Source of the DNA: Beroe forskalii | Taxonomy: Eukaryota > Ctenophora > Nuda > Beroida > Beroidae | Direction: 5' to 3' | Length of the DNA stretch: 64,000 bases | NCBI GenBank assembly: GCA_011033025.1 | Contig: WFMF01000102.1 | Location: forward strand, 420,156 to 484,155 | In this document: positions 46,292-58,538 of the stretch, piece by piece | Position numbering within the stretch: the stretch's first letter is position 1 | Layout of the letters: each line of letters begins with the position of its first letter | The notes under the pieces: generated by a model | The model's database searches: none | Told to the model about the DNA's origin: nothing | The model's input: only the letters and a program-made list of their open reading frames with translations | Position numbers and translations under genes: made by a program

Positions 46292-49024
46292 GAGATTTCG
46301 GCATATCCCGGATACTAACCTCCACGGAGTACGCCAGTACTTTCACCGGGACTCCTTATTACATGTCACCAGAGGTTATAAAACACGACGGCTACGGCAG
46401 CAAGTCAGACATATGGTGAGACGCAGGGGGGATTTGATAATTAAGCGGCCAACGAAACGCGTGACATGTAGATTCTAACATTTTTTGGTTTTCTAGCGAT
46501 TTCTAAGCTCAAAGATGAAGGAAATCTTTGCCCTTTAAACTAATTTCCCAGAAAATTCGGCATAACAAAAGTTTGACTTGTACAACCCCCGTCAGGTCAC
46601 TGGGAGTGATCCTGTATGAGATATGTGAGTTAAAGCGAGCGTTTGAAGGGAAGAACCTGATGAGTGTCATGATGCGGATCATCCAAGGGAAGCTTCCTGT
46701 TCTGTCTTCTGATAGGGGACAACTTGCTAGTATCTTCGAGAAGTGAGTTGTAGTTTGCGGGAATTAATTTGATTTAAAAAACCTGTAAAAGTTGATGAAT
46801 CGCTGATTATAATGGCTAATGAAGCAATGATCATCATTGGCATTTTGATAGCGTTTTTACCTTTTCTATCTTTCAATGCTTCTATCTTTCAATGGAATTA
46901 TCAATTATCATTCCCCCTCCCTTTACTTACTCCCCTTTAGTTACCCCTCCCCTTCCGGCAGGATGTTGCAGCAGGACCCCCATGAACGTCCCTCCTCCTC
47001 CCAACTCCTCTCTGAACCCATCGTAGCTGCTCACATGGCAACCCTCCGCAAGAGGCTACACGGCAAGAAACGGAGACGCGAGACCAGCAGTGCCTCCTCG
47101 CAGACCAGTCTCGATAGTGCGGGGGCTAGGAAAATGACTGCCAGGGAACGGATGAGGTGGGGGAGATGTTAGATGGAAAATTTTGTTGATTTCTTAAATC
47201 GATTCAAATTATCGCCATGATTGCCCAATTGCATTCCATTTCCTATCGTTGACAAAACAATCATCTCCCTCCCTCCGTCAGACTGGAGAAGCAGCGACGT
47301 GCTGACGAAGAAGCGGAACAGCTCCGGCACATTGCGAGCGAGAACTTTGCTGCAAACCGAGCACGGAATGCGGAACGAAGGGAGCGAGAGCAGAACCGAC
47401 CGAACATCATCAAACAAGGGAGTCCGGCCCTCGAAATCAAAGCTATCAACCCTAGTAAGATACTAAAATTATGTATTGGTATAGCATGTGAATAATTGCA
47501 CAAATTCATTAAAAAATTTATTTATTTTTCTCTTCTTCATTCTTACACTGTCAATAACAGTTAATTGAAGTGATATAAATTTCAGACATCATCAAGCATG
47601 ACCGGGACTTCTGCTACAGCCCCAAGGGCCAGTCCCATTCCCCCAACTCCCGGCGACCCATGACCGCAATACACCCCGAACCGAGGAAGAGACTTGCTAA
47701 GCCCAAGCAAATGACTGACGATGTCGACCGACAGCTAGACGCCATCGAGAAGTCATTAGAATACGCCAAAGCAGAGAGTCTTTCCAAAGCCATCAGGAAA
47801 AGTCAGACTCCTGATCGAGGCTCAGCTGCCGTGGTTGAAGTCGATGGTTCTCTGGAACCATCCTTCATAAACTCCGACGAAGTTGAAATCCTGGAGAATT
47901 CCAGCACCCAGAGCTCTGGGAAACAGTTGAACTCAACAATAGATGATTTCGTGGACCACCTCGAGCAAGCCCAACATGAGGACCTGCACGACTCCCCCGA
48001 CTTGCTGACACCGCCTGGTGGCGAGGACGGCTGTCCTCCGTCCCCTGAGTTCTGTGACGTCAGAGATGTACCAGGTCTCTTAGCAACGGGCGCCCCCATG
48101 GACTCCGAGGTGACGCTCTCCTCGAGTAGCGGGAGTGGGGTGGAAGGAGGCGCGCTGTTTGAGACTGCAGCCGATGTGTGTGTCCTGGATATCAGTAATC
48201 TGGAGTTGACAGCTGTCTCCCAGATCCCAGATAATGAGGAGGATGCTAACACCTTCTACTCCATGGAGGGGTTTGAGGATGAAGTGCCGCCCACACCGAA
48301 CGAAGCGGCGGCAGCAGCGCCGCTAACGGCGCCGTGCGGTGGGACCGCCGAGGACAAACTCTTCAGGAGATCATCTAGTTTGAATTTGAAGAATGTAAAG
48401 AACATGGATAGTAAAGCCCTGAACCGCAGTTTACCCCTGAGTTCTACGATAGATCCTATGAGTATTATCAATCTGTCGGACATGTCTGACTTGGATATGT
48501 CGCATATCTCAGATCATGATAATGGAATGTTTGGTAACGCTAATTCTTATGATGGAAACCTATCGAACATACAGATGGAACGTAATCTATCGAACATATC
48601 GCATTTCGAACAATCTGACCTTGATTTCGCCAGCAGATCAGCTCTGAACTCTTCCATTCTTTCTGATTTGGACATGTCACGGAATTCCCGCGGAGCCGGC
48701 ACTCCGAACCGGAGCTCCGACCAGCACAACACCTCCAACGTATCCGATTACACCAAACCGTCCGCCATCGTCCTCCGACGAGACCGAATCCGGACGCTCC
48801 GAGAGAAATGTGAAGATCGCTTAGGAGGAAGTCTCTTCAAAAGGATCTACAAGTATCTGGAAAATGCCAGGTTTGGTGAGGATCTGGTTCCGGAAGATGT
48901 GATTGTTAGCACTCTCAAAGAATGGGTTCCCGAGCTGACATCCGACTGTTTCCTGGTTGATCAGCTGATTTATCTGGAGAAACAGGAGTTGCTAGCGGGA
49001 AACGCACCTGTGGATGTCTTATAG
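46292..49024 (+). pseudogene. NEK: NEK-like kinase, right copy, 5'-truncated
   Basis: Exons 46292-46415, 46596-46742, 46962-47156, 47282-47454 and 47586-49024 have exactly the lengths of the left-arm exons and keep open frames. It starts at the DFG exon. The exons for VLKEI and HRDLKCKN are absent because the inverted duplication ends in the preceding intron at about 46172. The 454-codon tail differs from the left copy at about six residues. The donor after 47156 is a normal AG/GT. Without the N-lobe and catalytic loop it cannot be a kinase on its own. It may be a truncated paralogue or a haplotype fragment. Confidence 0.85.
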
Positions 49025-50253
49025 CGTTAGGAGGAGCTACATTGCGGAATGGGAATGATGTAAAATGAATCAAGCGAAGAATTTATCTCTGACCCAAGGA
49101 GACTCAGTCTCAAAGTTCGTGAATCTGGACTGTATGCGTGTGTATAAAGTAGTGTTGTTGGAAACTGAGAAGAGAGGGTTTTGGGTTCATCGGAAGGATA
49201 GTATTTGTACCGGAATCCGGGTGAATAGATGGCTTCAAAGCCTAGGTGAGGGAATTTGAACCAGTTTCATTGCTGCGAACATTTTAAGTAGATTCATGAC
49301 AAGGTTTTTTGTCTGAGAAACTGTCCAGGCTTTCTGGCTTTATGTTAGGATAAGTTAAAACAGATAATTTAACAGTTTTACTCGCCCTCACATCATTTTA
49401 TATTGTACAGCTTACACCTATGTATAATCAATGTAAAATATAATCACAACCCATAATTTTAAATTGATGTTATATATTATTAATTTAAGGCACGTATAAG
49501 TTAATCAGATGTATGATAATTGGTATACATAATATGTATCAGATGTAAATAATAATTTGATATTATTAATAAGATAAGGAATCAACGGTATTATTATTAT
49601 TAATTGCACTATAATTGAGGGTTTTGAGTTTTGACATGATCACATGCCCTCTTTATTCTTATATTTATCATTTGTTCAGTGTTACTCAACATAGATCTAG
49701 TGAGTGCTGGTGATTTTCGTATTGGAAAAATTGAGAGAAAAATTGTTAGATGCATAGTTCTCCCGAGCTTAAATTTCTGTGAAGAAAGAAAATAAAAAAT
49801 AAATTTTGAGAATTGTAAACTTCCAACATTTCCAACTCGGAAATTGACCAGCATTTTTATCGGACACCCCTGTATCATATTGTCAGATGTCAGTTAACAG
49901 ATGTTCTCTATATCAGATGTCAGATGGTGTACTGTGAAAGCTATCACTTGCTTAAATTTGCCCATGTGGTATGTATCTTGTACAATGTACTCCAATGTTT
50001 TAAAAATCGCACGTTTTCTTTAACTGTAGACTCAGTGTAATCTAAGTTTCACGTGGAATTTGAAATTAGTTTATTCATGAATTATTCGTGAATTCAGGAA
50101 TTATTTCCCGTCATTCCTTAATAATCCGTTAAAATCCGAGAATTTGCTAATTTGCAAAAACCCTCGCTTTCTAAATCAGCCTTTTCCTGAAAACTCTATA
50201 TGAAGCCAATATATGAAGCCTTTGATAACCAATATTTTCTATATAGGTAGGTC
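49025..50253. other. Right-arm intergenic region between NEK tail and HAUS7
   Basis: Matches 25288-26019 and 31986-32465 of the left arm but lacks the 6-kb satellite block. At 49490-49530 it has a short AAGGCACGTATAAGTTAATC stretch instead. No gene. Confidence 0.6.
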
Positions 50254-52637
50254 ATGACTGAAGCAGTGAACTATCCCTACTACCGAGAGTCTTTGGAGAG
50301 TCTTGGTTGTCCTTATATCTCAGCTTTGGACAACGAGTCACTCAAAGAACTGATCTTCAGGTGAGTCTGATATCAAGTTACATGAGAAACTCACATTAAT
50401 CATTGAAAACTCTATTTTGGATGCAAATTGCATTGAATTTCATTTACTTAATTTCATCAATTGGAAAGAAATAGCTAGAATTGGTTTGTTGATGTGGACC
50501 GCATGGTGTAGATTATTGGTCAACCGTTTAACCTTTTCCAAATCCCAAAAAGCCTGTTCACTTTAATAATATAAGATTTAAGATTCATAATCGAAGTTCC
50601 TTAAAAGCTAAATGATAATATATAGTTGGCTACTGATAACTCTACTATAATTAGTCATTTGTTTTCAGACCAGGTGAGGCTAGACTCCGTCTTTTTTCGT
50701 GGCTTCTCTCCCAACTCTCCCCCCATGTGGACACGGAACTAAACTGCCCTGTCCTCAACCGAAACGCACAGGTCAAGGACTCCAAAGTACAGAGATTGGT
50801 GTTCAAGAGACCCAAGTTCTGACATAAGTAGAACAGAAAAGGCGTTCGCTGAAGCAGTGTTTTTTTGGATTTTGAAACTATTCCAGTGTATCTCATCCCT
50901 AATCTCTAAAAGTTCAGTCCTCCTCTACTCTTTAAAGCATAGGAAAGACATCACTCTCACCGGCCTTAGATTCTTTCTCCTCCCAGATTACTGAAAGTGT
51001 GTTCTGGTCTGGGACTGTGCGGTAAGAACGACTACGAGTTAGTTCAGGGCAACTGTTCGGTGAAACGTCAGAATGCCTTCTACATCCGAGTTCTTGACAT
51101 GTTGTCTGTCAACATGGGTACCCCCAGGGACGCGGAGATGTCTGATGATAAGTGAGTGACCTGGATCATTTCAACTTATTCAAATTAATTTTTCGATTTA
51201 TTTTATAATTTATCCCGAAATAATCATCAAAACAGAAAGTGAAAACTTTCTTAGTTGTTTAAATTTGAGTATTCACAGCGGTCGTCTTCTCGATCGTTAT
51301 ATTGACACCCACCCTACACAGGAACACGTTGACCCTGTGTAACAACACATCCCGACTGACTCACTCCATGGTTGACAGTCTAGTGAACTCCCACTCCTAC
51401 AAGGACCTCTTCTCCGATCAGCTGGATATCTTCCCTGCTAGTCTCATGTGCTTCAACAAGAACAACAAGAAGACACTACCTGACCTCGCTAAGTTACAGG
51501 TTGGAGGGGGATTTCTAATTTTTATCGTGTGTAGCTTGTTAATACCAGTAAGTCAATAAATCTGATAGCATTCAATAGTTTTGTCATAGATGCTATTCAT
51601 CTGTTTGATCAATGGATTGATGAGAAATGCCATTTTTAGTTTCCCGAAAAATTGAGACACACACCAGAGCGGTGACAACTGGCATTGCCAAATCGTTTCT
51701 TGTTAATCATAGGATCGTCACTGGATCTCATAGGATCTCATCTTGGCACTCACTTGGCATGTTATCAGGAGCGAGCAGACAAGTTGACAGAAGAGTTGGA
51801 GACGCTGATGGACAAGTTGGCAGCCCTCCAACACTCCGAATTCGAGGAGCTTGACGGAGAGAGGGTGACAGGGCACCGGAAGACAGTGTCGCATACATTG
51901 AATACCTTAAACCAGATCCTACATACCTTCACTGACTGCTATAAGGAGGAGTTCAGGCAGTGGAGTGATAGACCAACTGTCCATATCAACAACATAGGTA
52001 GGTGTGGGGTTTCATGTTTCAGATCTCATCAGAATTTGCTTCATATTCTCTTAGATCCAAGGAATTTCTTCTCAATGTCATATCTTCAAGTCCCACTCAT
52101 AATTTTGCACATTTCGCAAACCCACTTCTTACATTCTCAATCAACTTCTTACATTCTCACAGGTCCCCTTCTCTCCAAATCCTTTCTTACCCCTCTAATT
52201 ACCACCTACTCGACCTCTCCTCTTCCCAAGTTTTACCTTACTTCCTCCCTCATCTCCGGATTTCTCCTTCAACTTATAACACCCAATTTCTCATCTCTGA
52301 AATACTCATCTGAAATATACTTACATCTGATTATTTTCTCAGCAGTCAGCACCGCTTTTCCTTCCAGTTCCCTCATCTCTCACACTTACTGCTAACCCTC
52401 TCATCTCTCTCAGGTCCCCTGTGTCGCCAACTGGACGAGCATCTCACCAAAATAGAGGAGTTCCTAAGTCAGATATCAGCGTACAACACCAGCGTATCGT
52501 ATCTCGATAACGTGGACTTAGATACCACGATCTCCCATCCCGTACCCCAAAGTGAGGTACACCAGTTGGGGGAACGAATCAAGACTCTGCAACAGTTCGT
52601 GGAAACTTTCTCAGCTCAAGATAGCTCCAAGAGATGA
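50254..52637 (+). CDS. HAUS7: HAUS augmin-like complex subunit 7, right copy
   Basis: Exons 50254-50360, 50669-50794, 50987-51151, 51322-51499, 51769-51997 and 52414-52637 equal the left-copy exons in length and frame, giving 342 codons. Protein changes are few (SLGCPYI to SLGCPYI unchanged; DAELSDD to DAEMSDD; SALDSSK to SAQDSSK). The base after exon 2 reads ATTGGT, where the left copy has GTTGGT, so that donor lacks GT and exon 2 may be skipped or extended here. The other borders are canonical. Confidence 0.7.
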
Positions 52638-53559
52638 AAAGTAGCTGTAATCAGGGCAACATAACCCGTCCGTTTTTAAGGATTTTCTTCATTTGGGGTC
52701 TGATCATAATGCAGTGCAGCATCCAGCAAGGGTGGATTTCAAGGACGAAGCTAAAGGATTTTTAGATTGAGTATAGATGTGAACTGACAATTACAATGTG
52801 TATGGCCTCTATTTCAATATTTTTGTGTACCTATAAACGACATTTCTCGAGGCTATCATTTTCAGCTCTGTTTTGCCTGATTTTGGAAATTATTTTCTAA
52901 TATGGGTGATGCATGCAATGTTATATTTTGACATAAAAATGAATCTTTTGGCCATTTTTCATACTTTAATTTGATGCAATACTTCATAAGTTTATCATCT
53001 TATTTTGCACATTTATCATCCTTTTTAATCGACATTTCCTCCATATTATCGATGTTCCTGGTCTCCAGTATAACCTTCTCTGCTTTGCCCAACATTTTTA
53101 TTTCTAATTCTTATCGGAGACGTTATCGCTTTCGGGCCAACATTGCTATTCTCTGGCGTGTATGGTGTATGTCATGTTGAAGAGAAAAAGGAATGGATCC
53201 TATCCAGTCCTGTTTCTCTTCTACACACATTCCAAAGAATTGGCTTACAGTTACAGTTACGGCTATCCTAATCCAATGCAGACCAGGATAGCTAAGGCAA
53301 GGTTGAAGAAATGGAGGGGGAATTATTCCATTTTGAATTCATGTGTTACTGCATCATGCATATTGCATTATTACTGTTTTATGTTTACGATGTATATGTA
53401 ATTAAGATGTCAACTAGGTTATATTTATTGATCTATTTATTTCAATAATTTCTGAAAATTTGCTGCTTTACTTGTTCATGTTGTTTTTTGCGTTTGCAGG
53501 ACCTCTGGTGTCGTACAATGTATGACCCGCTGACGCCAGCTGCGAAGCGGCTTTGTCAG
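52638..53559. other. Right-arm intergenic region, no gene
   Basis: Matches left 22457-22947 and 20740-21126, missing the 1.3-kb left insert. No coding exon recognised. Confidence 0.5.
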
Positions 53560-53870
53560 ACGTTGCCTTCGGCTTGCTAAACACGTATATCCCTGTCTGC
53601 GTTGCGTGGCGCGCTTCCTCAGGGATCAGATGAGGGAAACGCCGCGCGCGTACACACTACACACACCTATGCGGGCTTAGTTGCTAAACACGTATATCCC
53701 TGTCTGCGTACGCACACCTATGCGGGCTTAGGAACGGGCTTAGGAACCTTCGGCGGACACGCGCGCGCCCGCCGAAGGCCCAAAGGGGTCACTGGGTCAG
53801 ACAACGTCTGACAAAAGCGGCTGGCATCTCGATGAGAATCAACGCCGCGCGGCCGCGGCACTGATTAGAT
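53560..53870. repeat. GC-rich palindromic cluster (right arm)
   Basis: Relatives of the left cluster (AACACGTATATCCCTGTCTG, ACACACCTATGCGGGCTTAG) plus GTCAGAC...GTCTGAC dyads absent from the left. The order of blocks differs from 20340-20720, so the cluster was rearranged in one arm. Confidence 0.7.
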
Positions 53871-54297
53871 CCTCGAGAGTCGAGGGTCCGTCAACGTCAG
53901 ACAAGACGTCTGGTCCATATCGTATTTGCTAAACAGTTGCAGTACACACTATACACTTTTTATATGGGAGACATACCCAGCTTTCATGATAAATAACCTG
54001 TATATAGGTCTAAAAATGTTGGGATCACATGGAAAGTGTTTCATAGCCTTTGGCAATAACTGAATGAATTGTTGAAATGAATGAATATAAATCAAATTGA
54101 GATGATTTGATTTCATATTTGAGAATTTTTGTGTTTCACTGAAATTATCAATCACTTCAAACAAATTGAGATGCAAATTTGTTCAAATTTGTTCTGTTCT
54201 TGTAAATGATTCTGATAGTTAACCAATAGTTGTGAGTTTGAGAATGCCTTCTGAAATTTCTACATGACTGCCATTCATACATAAATGATACTGATTT
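53871..54297. other. Right-arm intergenic, nothing recognised
   Basis: AT-rich; only partly alignable to the left arm (TTCAAATTTGTTCTGTTCTT near 54183 matches left 19150). Confidence 0.4.
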
Positions 54298-54540
54298 TAG
54301 GCACCTGTAATGTTCGTTGGTCAATCAAATGGAATTGGTTGATCGATCAACTCCATTTGAACGAATGATGTGCTTTACTGGTCCCTAATGACTTGAATCA
54401 TGTTTAAATGAGAAATATTTAGTTGTTTCCCTACTATCTCAAAGATTTTCTATTTAGAACACATCAGTCGATCCAATGAAGTTGATTGATCAACCAATTC
54501 CATATAATTGACCATTTTTCTATGCATGCGCCTAACAGTG
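54298..54540. mobile_element. MITE-like inverted repeat upstream of UPRT (right arm)
   Basis: Same element as 18528-18811: TTAGGCACCTG and CATGCGCCTAA ends, arms with ATGGAATTGGTTGATCGATC and its mirror. Confidence 0.72.
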
Positions 54541-54681
54541 TATCCACATACCTTAATGGTGCCACACAACTCAGAAATTTCAGAAAGATTCTTATTTCTT
54601 GGACTTGTGACACCTGTTTAACTGACTTGAAACAATTTAATAGAATTATTCATTCAACTACAACTATCCATAGTTTGACTC

Positions 54682-56215
54682 ATGGCAGTGCTGAAATCTA
54701 TCATTTGCTCCAAAACATTATCTCAAAGCAGTAAAGTTGTCCAACTTCTTCCTTCTTTTAACCTTCAATCATTTTTGGATTGTCCTGAAAAGTTCCTACC
54801 AACAGAACAAGATTTGGAAGCTTTGAAAGATGAGAAATATTCTCTTATTCACTATAGCAGCAATGATGATATCAGTAATAAAGCAGAATCTATTAATAGC
54901 ACATTAGTTGATGTTTGCAGCAATGTTAAGAATAACATGTATGGCATTGCATCTTTACCACCAAATAACATAGATATGTCCCTGGAACAATTTGAAAAGC
55001 TCTCTAAATCACCATTCATCAAAGGGTTTAAAGTAAATTGCACAGAAATTGCAAATAAGTGTCAAGACTACAAAAGATATTATCACTTATTTGAGAAATG
55101 TGCTGCATCTGGTTTTCCACTCTTATTCTCCAAACTGCCAAACAACTGTCCCTTGTATAGCCTTTATATCATTGGTCAAGCATTGTGCAATATTCTGAAT
55201 GATGGCATTTTTGACTTTTATCCTGATTTAAAAGTCATCATTCCAGCAGAGATTATACCTATAGTTTGTTGAGCAACAAAAGAACATTAATCCTGCAAAT
55301 TCATTTCAAAACATCCAACAGAATTTTATTTTGAAAATAACATACTATGTTTGTTCATTTTCAGATGAGCAACTCATTAACTATCTGATAAAAAGAAATT
55401 TGGGGACAATAATATTATTTTGAACCAAATGAGTATTTTGATCATCCTCCAACCTCATTCACTTCACTCAGTCAATTGTCTATCAATAAGATTTTGGGTT
55501 TGAATGCAATGCAGCTCTTTGGCATTGATGGGGAATCAAGCAAATGGAAGTTGAACATGGAGAATATAACAGTCATAAATTCCTTGCAATGTGTTAGGCT
55601 CTTATCATCTAAGTTGAGAGACAAAACAACAAATTCCCATGAGTTCATGGTTTATTCTGATAGACTCATGACATTATTAGCTGAAGAAGCTTTGGCTAGA
55701 ATTCCTTATGTCAATGAAAAGTATATTGAAACTCCCACTGGTAAGTTTAGAGGCTTGGAAATGGATAAAAGTAAGAACTTGTGTGTTGTATCAATTATCC
55801 GTGCTGGTGATATTCTATTAGAAGCTGTAAGGAAACTTGAACCAGGAATTAAAGTTGGTAAGATTCTTATTCAGAGAGATGAAGAAAGTTTGAACAAAGA
55901 CCCAGTGCTCTACTATAAAAAGCTTCCACCTAATATTTCTGACTGTTATGTTTTTAGTTGTTGACCCTATGTTAGCTACTGGAGGTAGCTTTCTCTGTGC
56001 CATTGATGTCTTGATTGAAAATGGAGTCAAACAAGAAAGAAAATATAATGTTTGTAAATCTTCTCTGTTGAGGAGGGACTTTGAAGTAGTGCAAGAAAAA
56101 GTATCCTGACATTAAAATTGTCACCCTATTCATTGATGATTATTTGAATGAAGACAAGTACATTGTTCCTGGTGTAGGTGATTTTGGTGACCGTTACTAT
56201 GGAACAGTTCAATGA
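54682..56215 (+). pseudogene. Amidohydrolase-like/UPRT fusion, right copy, multiply frameshifted
   Basis: The first 194 codons match the left copy with no residue change. From about 55263 on there are about ten small indels (+1, -1, -2, +2, -1, +1, +4, -2, +1, +1; net +4, equal to the length difference 1534 versus 1530), with almost no substitutions between them. Most fall in short A or T runs or dinucleotides. Frames reopen at 55476 and break again before VVDPMLATGGS. The end codon and both AATAAA signals are conserved. The pattern suggests poor consensus sequence more than gradual pseudogene decay. Confidence 0.85.
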
Positions 56216-56504
56216 ATGACATATATTTCAATAAATAAATTTTTCAATAAATCAGCTTTTTTAGTTTTCCTAATATGTTTTGAATAGGTTGAGAACATAC
56301 CAAAATGACTTCTTCAGCATCATGAAAAGTCATAGACTGACAATGAGGGCCCATAAGTTTCTAGTTAGTATTCAATCACAATTTTCTGCAATTCCAAGCA
56401 TCACATTACCCCCAGTTTCATGTTTTGTTTCTATAAAGGCAATCTCTTATCTTTGATTTTGACCTAACATTGATTTTATTCCTATTATCAATTTTTCAGG
56501 TAAT
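56216..56504. other. UPRT-ORC4 spacer, right copy
   Basis: Holds two AATAAA signals and, just before the ORC4 ATG, the acceptor TTTTTCAG/GTAAT, where the left arm has TTTTTGAG/GTAAT. An upstream GAATAG/GTTGAG could be a 5' UTR donor. Confidence 0.55.
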
Positions 56505-57917
56505 ATGGGCAAATCAGACATCAAATCAGCCATTCTCAGTGAGATGAAATCAACTTCATTGTTGCCTAGAGGTTGTGATAAGATTTTTCATCAGCTATAT
56601 GACTTACTACTCAATACTATTGATAATGGTGAGGGAAACTCAGTTCTTCTAGTGGGACCTCGTGGAATTGGTAAATCATCTCTAGTGAATTTCACCATGA
56701 GTAAAATAAACACAAACTGTAAGCATAAATACATTCTGATATACCTCAGTGGTTATGTTTGTGTTGATGATCAACAGGCTCTCAAAGAAATAGCCAAACA
56801 CCTCTGCCCAGATAAAGAGCTGCCAGACTTAAACATAAACTCATTTTCTTCTACTATGACATTTCTTCTGGAGACATTAAATTCTGGTGATAGTAAAAGG
56901 CAATCAATAGTATTTCTGCTTGATGAATTCGACTTGTTTACTCAGCATCACAATCAACATCTCCTTTACAATTTATTTGATATTTCCCAATCAAAATCAA
57001 CTCCAATTGCAGTTGTAGGATTGACATGTCGGCAAGATATTATGGAGTTGATGGAGAAAAGAGTAAAATCACGTTTTTCTCATCGTCAGTTTTTCATGTA
57101 TGGCCCTTCAAATTTTACTGAATACAATGAAATCATCATTGATATCCTTTGCCCTGAAACTGTAACATGCAAAAAGTGGAGAAGCCATGTAATAAGTACA
57201 TTAAATGATAAAACGAATAAACTTCAGACTCATTTGGAGTGTCTGTACAATTATACCAGGAGTATCAGAGTGTTACAGAATAACCTCACATGGGTTGTCA
57301 TAAACTTGTCTTCTAATGCTCCTAAACTTAATGTGAAATTTTTTGAAGAGAAACTTTTGGAGGCATTCAAAGATGCCAAAGCTGTATTAATCAGAAGCTT
57401 CAGTAAGCTTGAATGTTGTTTGCTCATATCTATGGCTAGACTTTCAGCAAACATGCAAACCAACCCTTCAACTTAGAAATGGTGTCATGAATATCAAGAG
57501 GTAAATAAAATGTAAACATATAATTGAATTGAAACAAATTTTATCATGGCCACAGCCAGGCATTGCCAAAATCAAATTGAAATTGAAATTAGACCTTTGC
57601 TGGTAAGTGACTAATTGATAGTACACTTTTATCATTACAAATTGTAGGTTACATTAATTCAATCACTGTTTCAGTTTGTGACATTTGAAGGAAAGAAGAT
57701 TGATGAGATTCCAAATCACAGCCTTGCTGTCAAAGCGATTGAAAAAATGACAACTGCTCAGCTTGTCAGAACCTTATCAAGTCGCCAGTCAAAAGTTCAA
57801 AAGGACTATAAGCTGATGTATTTGAATATCGATATCATGGATCTCATTAACATAATCAAAACTTGTACATTGCCAAGCAATATCCAAAAATGGGCTCAAT
57901 CAGTTTTAACATTTTGA
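56505..57917 (+). pseudogene. ORC4: ORC4, right copy, frameshifted near the end of exon 1
   Basis: Exon 1 56505-57500 and exon 2 57675-57917. Walker A, Walker B and the RFSHRQ block are intact. About 318 codons match the left copy with a few changes (IFQQ to IFHQ, INLPSN to INLSSN, KLFEE to KFFEE). A one-base loss in GCAAACATGC (left GCAAAGCATGC), then a two-base loss (GGTGTCATG, left GGTGCTTCATG), put an early stop at about 57474 and then restore the frame. Exon 2 is intact. Sequence error is as likely as true decay. Confidence 0.85.
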
Positions 57918-58253
57918 TAAATTTATAACGGTGAATCGATTATGGAATTTTAATTTTTAACTTTATCACACATTTCATACTATTAAATTGAGAGTTTTTG
58001 CTAAATTTGTTATTTGTAATTCACATTCTATTTCTATCAATCATATTTAAGTTAATGCTCTGTACTTTACTTTGGCACTTGGTATATCTATGATCATTGA
58101 TCAATGATCATGCAATAGGTGTGGATGTTTAATTACTGACTATTAATATACACAATCATCTGTGTTTACAGTAATTGAATCTTGTTTATCTATTTTCACG
58201 ACTAGTGTACAGTATTTGAAACTTCCATTGATCTAGATTTTGATTCCTTATAG
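57918..58253. other. ORC4 3' flank, right arm
   Basis: Matches left 14815-15149 up to GATTCCTTATAG, where the 4.9-kb insert begins. No gene. Confidence 0.6.
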
Positions 58254-58258
58254 CTTTA

Positions 58259-58538
58259 TTTTCCCAAAACCAAAAAGGATTTGGTTGTGATGGTCCGCGG
58301 CGGTTTTAAGGCGTTCTTTACTGTAAAACCCATGATATGAGAAAGAACGCGACGGTTAAAACTGCTGCAACGTCACTTATAAAACATACAGTATTCACGT
58401 AACTTTAATGCATCAAAAAAGTGCCGTTGCGGCAGTTTTAACCGTCGCTGCTTCTTTCTCATATCATGGGTTTTACAGTAAAGAACGCCTTAAAACCGCC
58501 GCGGACCATCACAACCAAATCCTTTTGGTTTTGGGAAA
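58259..58538. mobile_element. Hairpin MITE, arms about 112 bp
   Basis: TTTTCCCAAAACCAAAAAGG at the start is mirrored by CCTTTTGGTTTTGGGAAAA at the end. The arms continue through GGTCCGCGGCGGTTTTAAGG and CATGATATGAGAAAGAACGC with only a few mismatches, around a loop of about 55 bp. Confidence 0.9.

Noticed and set aside
47803..48252. 149-codon ORF antisense to the NEK tail (and the mirror at 33403)
   Set aside because: Open only because the sense strand is coding and low-complexity; no independent evidence.
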